Shown: positions 41,219 to 41,932 of the stretch, piece after piece
Position numbering within the stretch: the first letter of the stretch is position 1
Layout: each line of letters starts with the position of its first letter
NCBI GenBank assembly: GCA_910589165.1
Contig: CAJUSP010000019.1
Span: 1-41,932 of the forward strand
Length of the DNA stretch: 41,932 bases
Direction: 5' to 3'
Source: an uncultured Adlercreutzia sp.
GTDB taxonomy: Bacteria; Actinomycetota; Coriobacteriia; Coriobacteriales; Eggerthellaceae
The notes under the pieces: generated by a model
Seen by the model: the letters and a program-made list of their open reading frames with translations, nothing else
What the model was told of the DNA's origin: nothing
The model's database searches: none
Made by a program: the position numbers and the translations under genes

Positions 41219-41268
41219 CGGGCCCGGCTGTGGGGCCGGCCCGACGAGGAAATCGCGAAGGAGCAGTG

Positions 41269-41932
41269 ATGGCGAAGAAGAACATCCCCTACGACCAGAA
41301 GTACTACGATCCGGAAATCGAGTGCATGCCGCGCCCCGAGCTTGAGGCCATGCAGCTCGAGCGCCTGCAGGAGATGGTCCAGTACGCCTACGACAACACG
41401 GTGTACTACAAGCGCTCCTTCGACGAGGCCGGTGTGAAGCCCTCCGACATCAAGACGCTGGAGGATCTGCAGAAGTTCCCCTTCATCGACAAGAAGACCG
41501 AGCGCGAGACCCAGCACGTGGGCTCGTTCTTCGGCGAGATGTGCTCGGTGCCCGAGGAGGACGTCATCTTCATGGCCACCTCGTCCGGCTCCACTGGCGT
41601 GCCCACGGTGTCGCCCTTTACCCAGGAGGACTTCGACCTGTGGCAGGACACCGAGGCGCGCCTGTTCTGGCAGGCCGGCATGCGCCCGACCGACCGCTAC
41701 GTGCACGGCCTGAACTTCGCTCTGTACGTGGGCGGCCCCGACGTCATCGGCGCCCAGCGTTTGGGCGCGCTGGCCATCTGGGTGGGTGCCGTGCCCTCCG
41801 ACCGCCTTATCTTCGTGCTGCAGCAGTATCAGCCCACCATCATCTGGACGAGCCCGTCCTACGCGTGGACCTTGGGCGAGAAGATCAAGGAGAAGGGCCT
41901 CGACCCGCGCACCGACTTCTCCATCCACACCA
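41269..41932 (+). CDS. Phenylacetate-CoA ligase-like AMP-forming enzyme, 3'-truncated by window edge
   Basis: Starts at ATG 41269 with AAGGAG seven bases ahead; 221 codons are inside the window and the frame is open at the edge. MPRPELEAMQLERLQEMVQY and FPFIDKKTERE are typical PaaK-family N-terminal segments, and ATSSGSTGVPTVSPF (about residues 103-117) is the ATP-binding P-loop. It should activate an aryl or other carboxylic acid to its CoA thioester through an acyl-AMP. The substrate cannot be told; indole or aryl acetates are usual in gut anaerobes. Confidence 0.92.
   Translation, partial: MAKKNIPYDQKYYDPEIECMPRPELEAMQLERLQEMVQYAYDNTVYYKRSFDEAGVKPSDIKTLEDLQKFPFIDKKTERETQHVGSFFGEMCSVPEEDVIFMATSSGSTGVPTVSPFTQEDFDLWQDTEARLFWQAGMRPTDRYVHGLNFALYVGGPDVIGAQRLGALAIWVGAVPSDRLIFVLQQYQPTIIWTSPSYAWTLGEKIKEKGLDPRTDFSIHT

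Overview
The window reads as chromosome of a high-GC actinobacterium of the class Coriobacteriia, most likely family Eggerthellaceae (Eggerthella or Gordonibacter type). This is inferred from the GC-rich codon use, the style of the ATP synthase, DnaE and GatCAB proteins, a sodium-dependent (NSS) transporter, an iron-sulfur aldo/keto reductase and a large sortase-type surface protein. No 16S gene or other direct taxonomic marker is present.

Layout. (1) 1-3865: end of the F1 ATP synthase operon (atpA 3' part, atpG, atpD, atpC). (2) 4186-8410, minus strand: a compact RiPP (ribosomally made, modified peptide) cassette. It holds a 39-residue Cys-containing precursor missed by ordinary ORF length cut-offs, a hairpin, a radical SAM/SPASM maturase and two related proteins of unknown function. 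Its promoter has TTGACA and TAGAAT boxes separated by 16 bases, 13 of them an unbroken G run (C run in the sense of the operon). This is the architecture of a phase-variable promoter. (3) 8615-11598, plus strand and divergent: prfH with two tandem rtcB genes, a ribosome-damage rescue and RNA-repair set. (4) 11622-16887, minus strand: a toxin/defence island with a DUF2442/DUF4160 pair, a DUF3990-type ADP-ribosyltransferase-like module flanked by 16-bp direct repeats, a DUF262/DUF1524 (GmrSD-like) protein, and a hicA-hicB operon with a frameshifted ADP-ribosylglycohydrolase as third gene. (5) 17192-20821: a WYL regulator, then a protein built from two degenerate DnaB-helicase-like domains without P-loops, overlapping a gene of unknown function.

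(6) 21080-34323: mostly core genes. These are dnaE, truA, an Fe-S aldo/keto reductase, an NSS transporter, ychF, a PARG-like TIGR02452 protein, a LarE-like PP-loop protein and gatC-gatA-gatB. (7) 34328-35509, minus: an ECF-type sigma factor fused to a membrane segment and an outside domain. (8) 35510-36709: about 1.2 kb without genes but with two families of interspersed 28-30 bp repeats. (9) 36710-40579: a large secreted surface protein whose 5' coding region carries a run of 10 G, a second probable phase-variation switch. (10) 40750-41932: a small membrane protein and the 5' part of a phenylacetate-CoA-ligase-like gene.

The main proposal is that the strain carries two G-tract contingency loci in one window. 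One acts on transcription (RiPP operon) and the other on translation (surface protein). The least described parts are the RiPP cassette with its two paralogous companions and the tandem pseudo-helicase with its partner.
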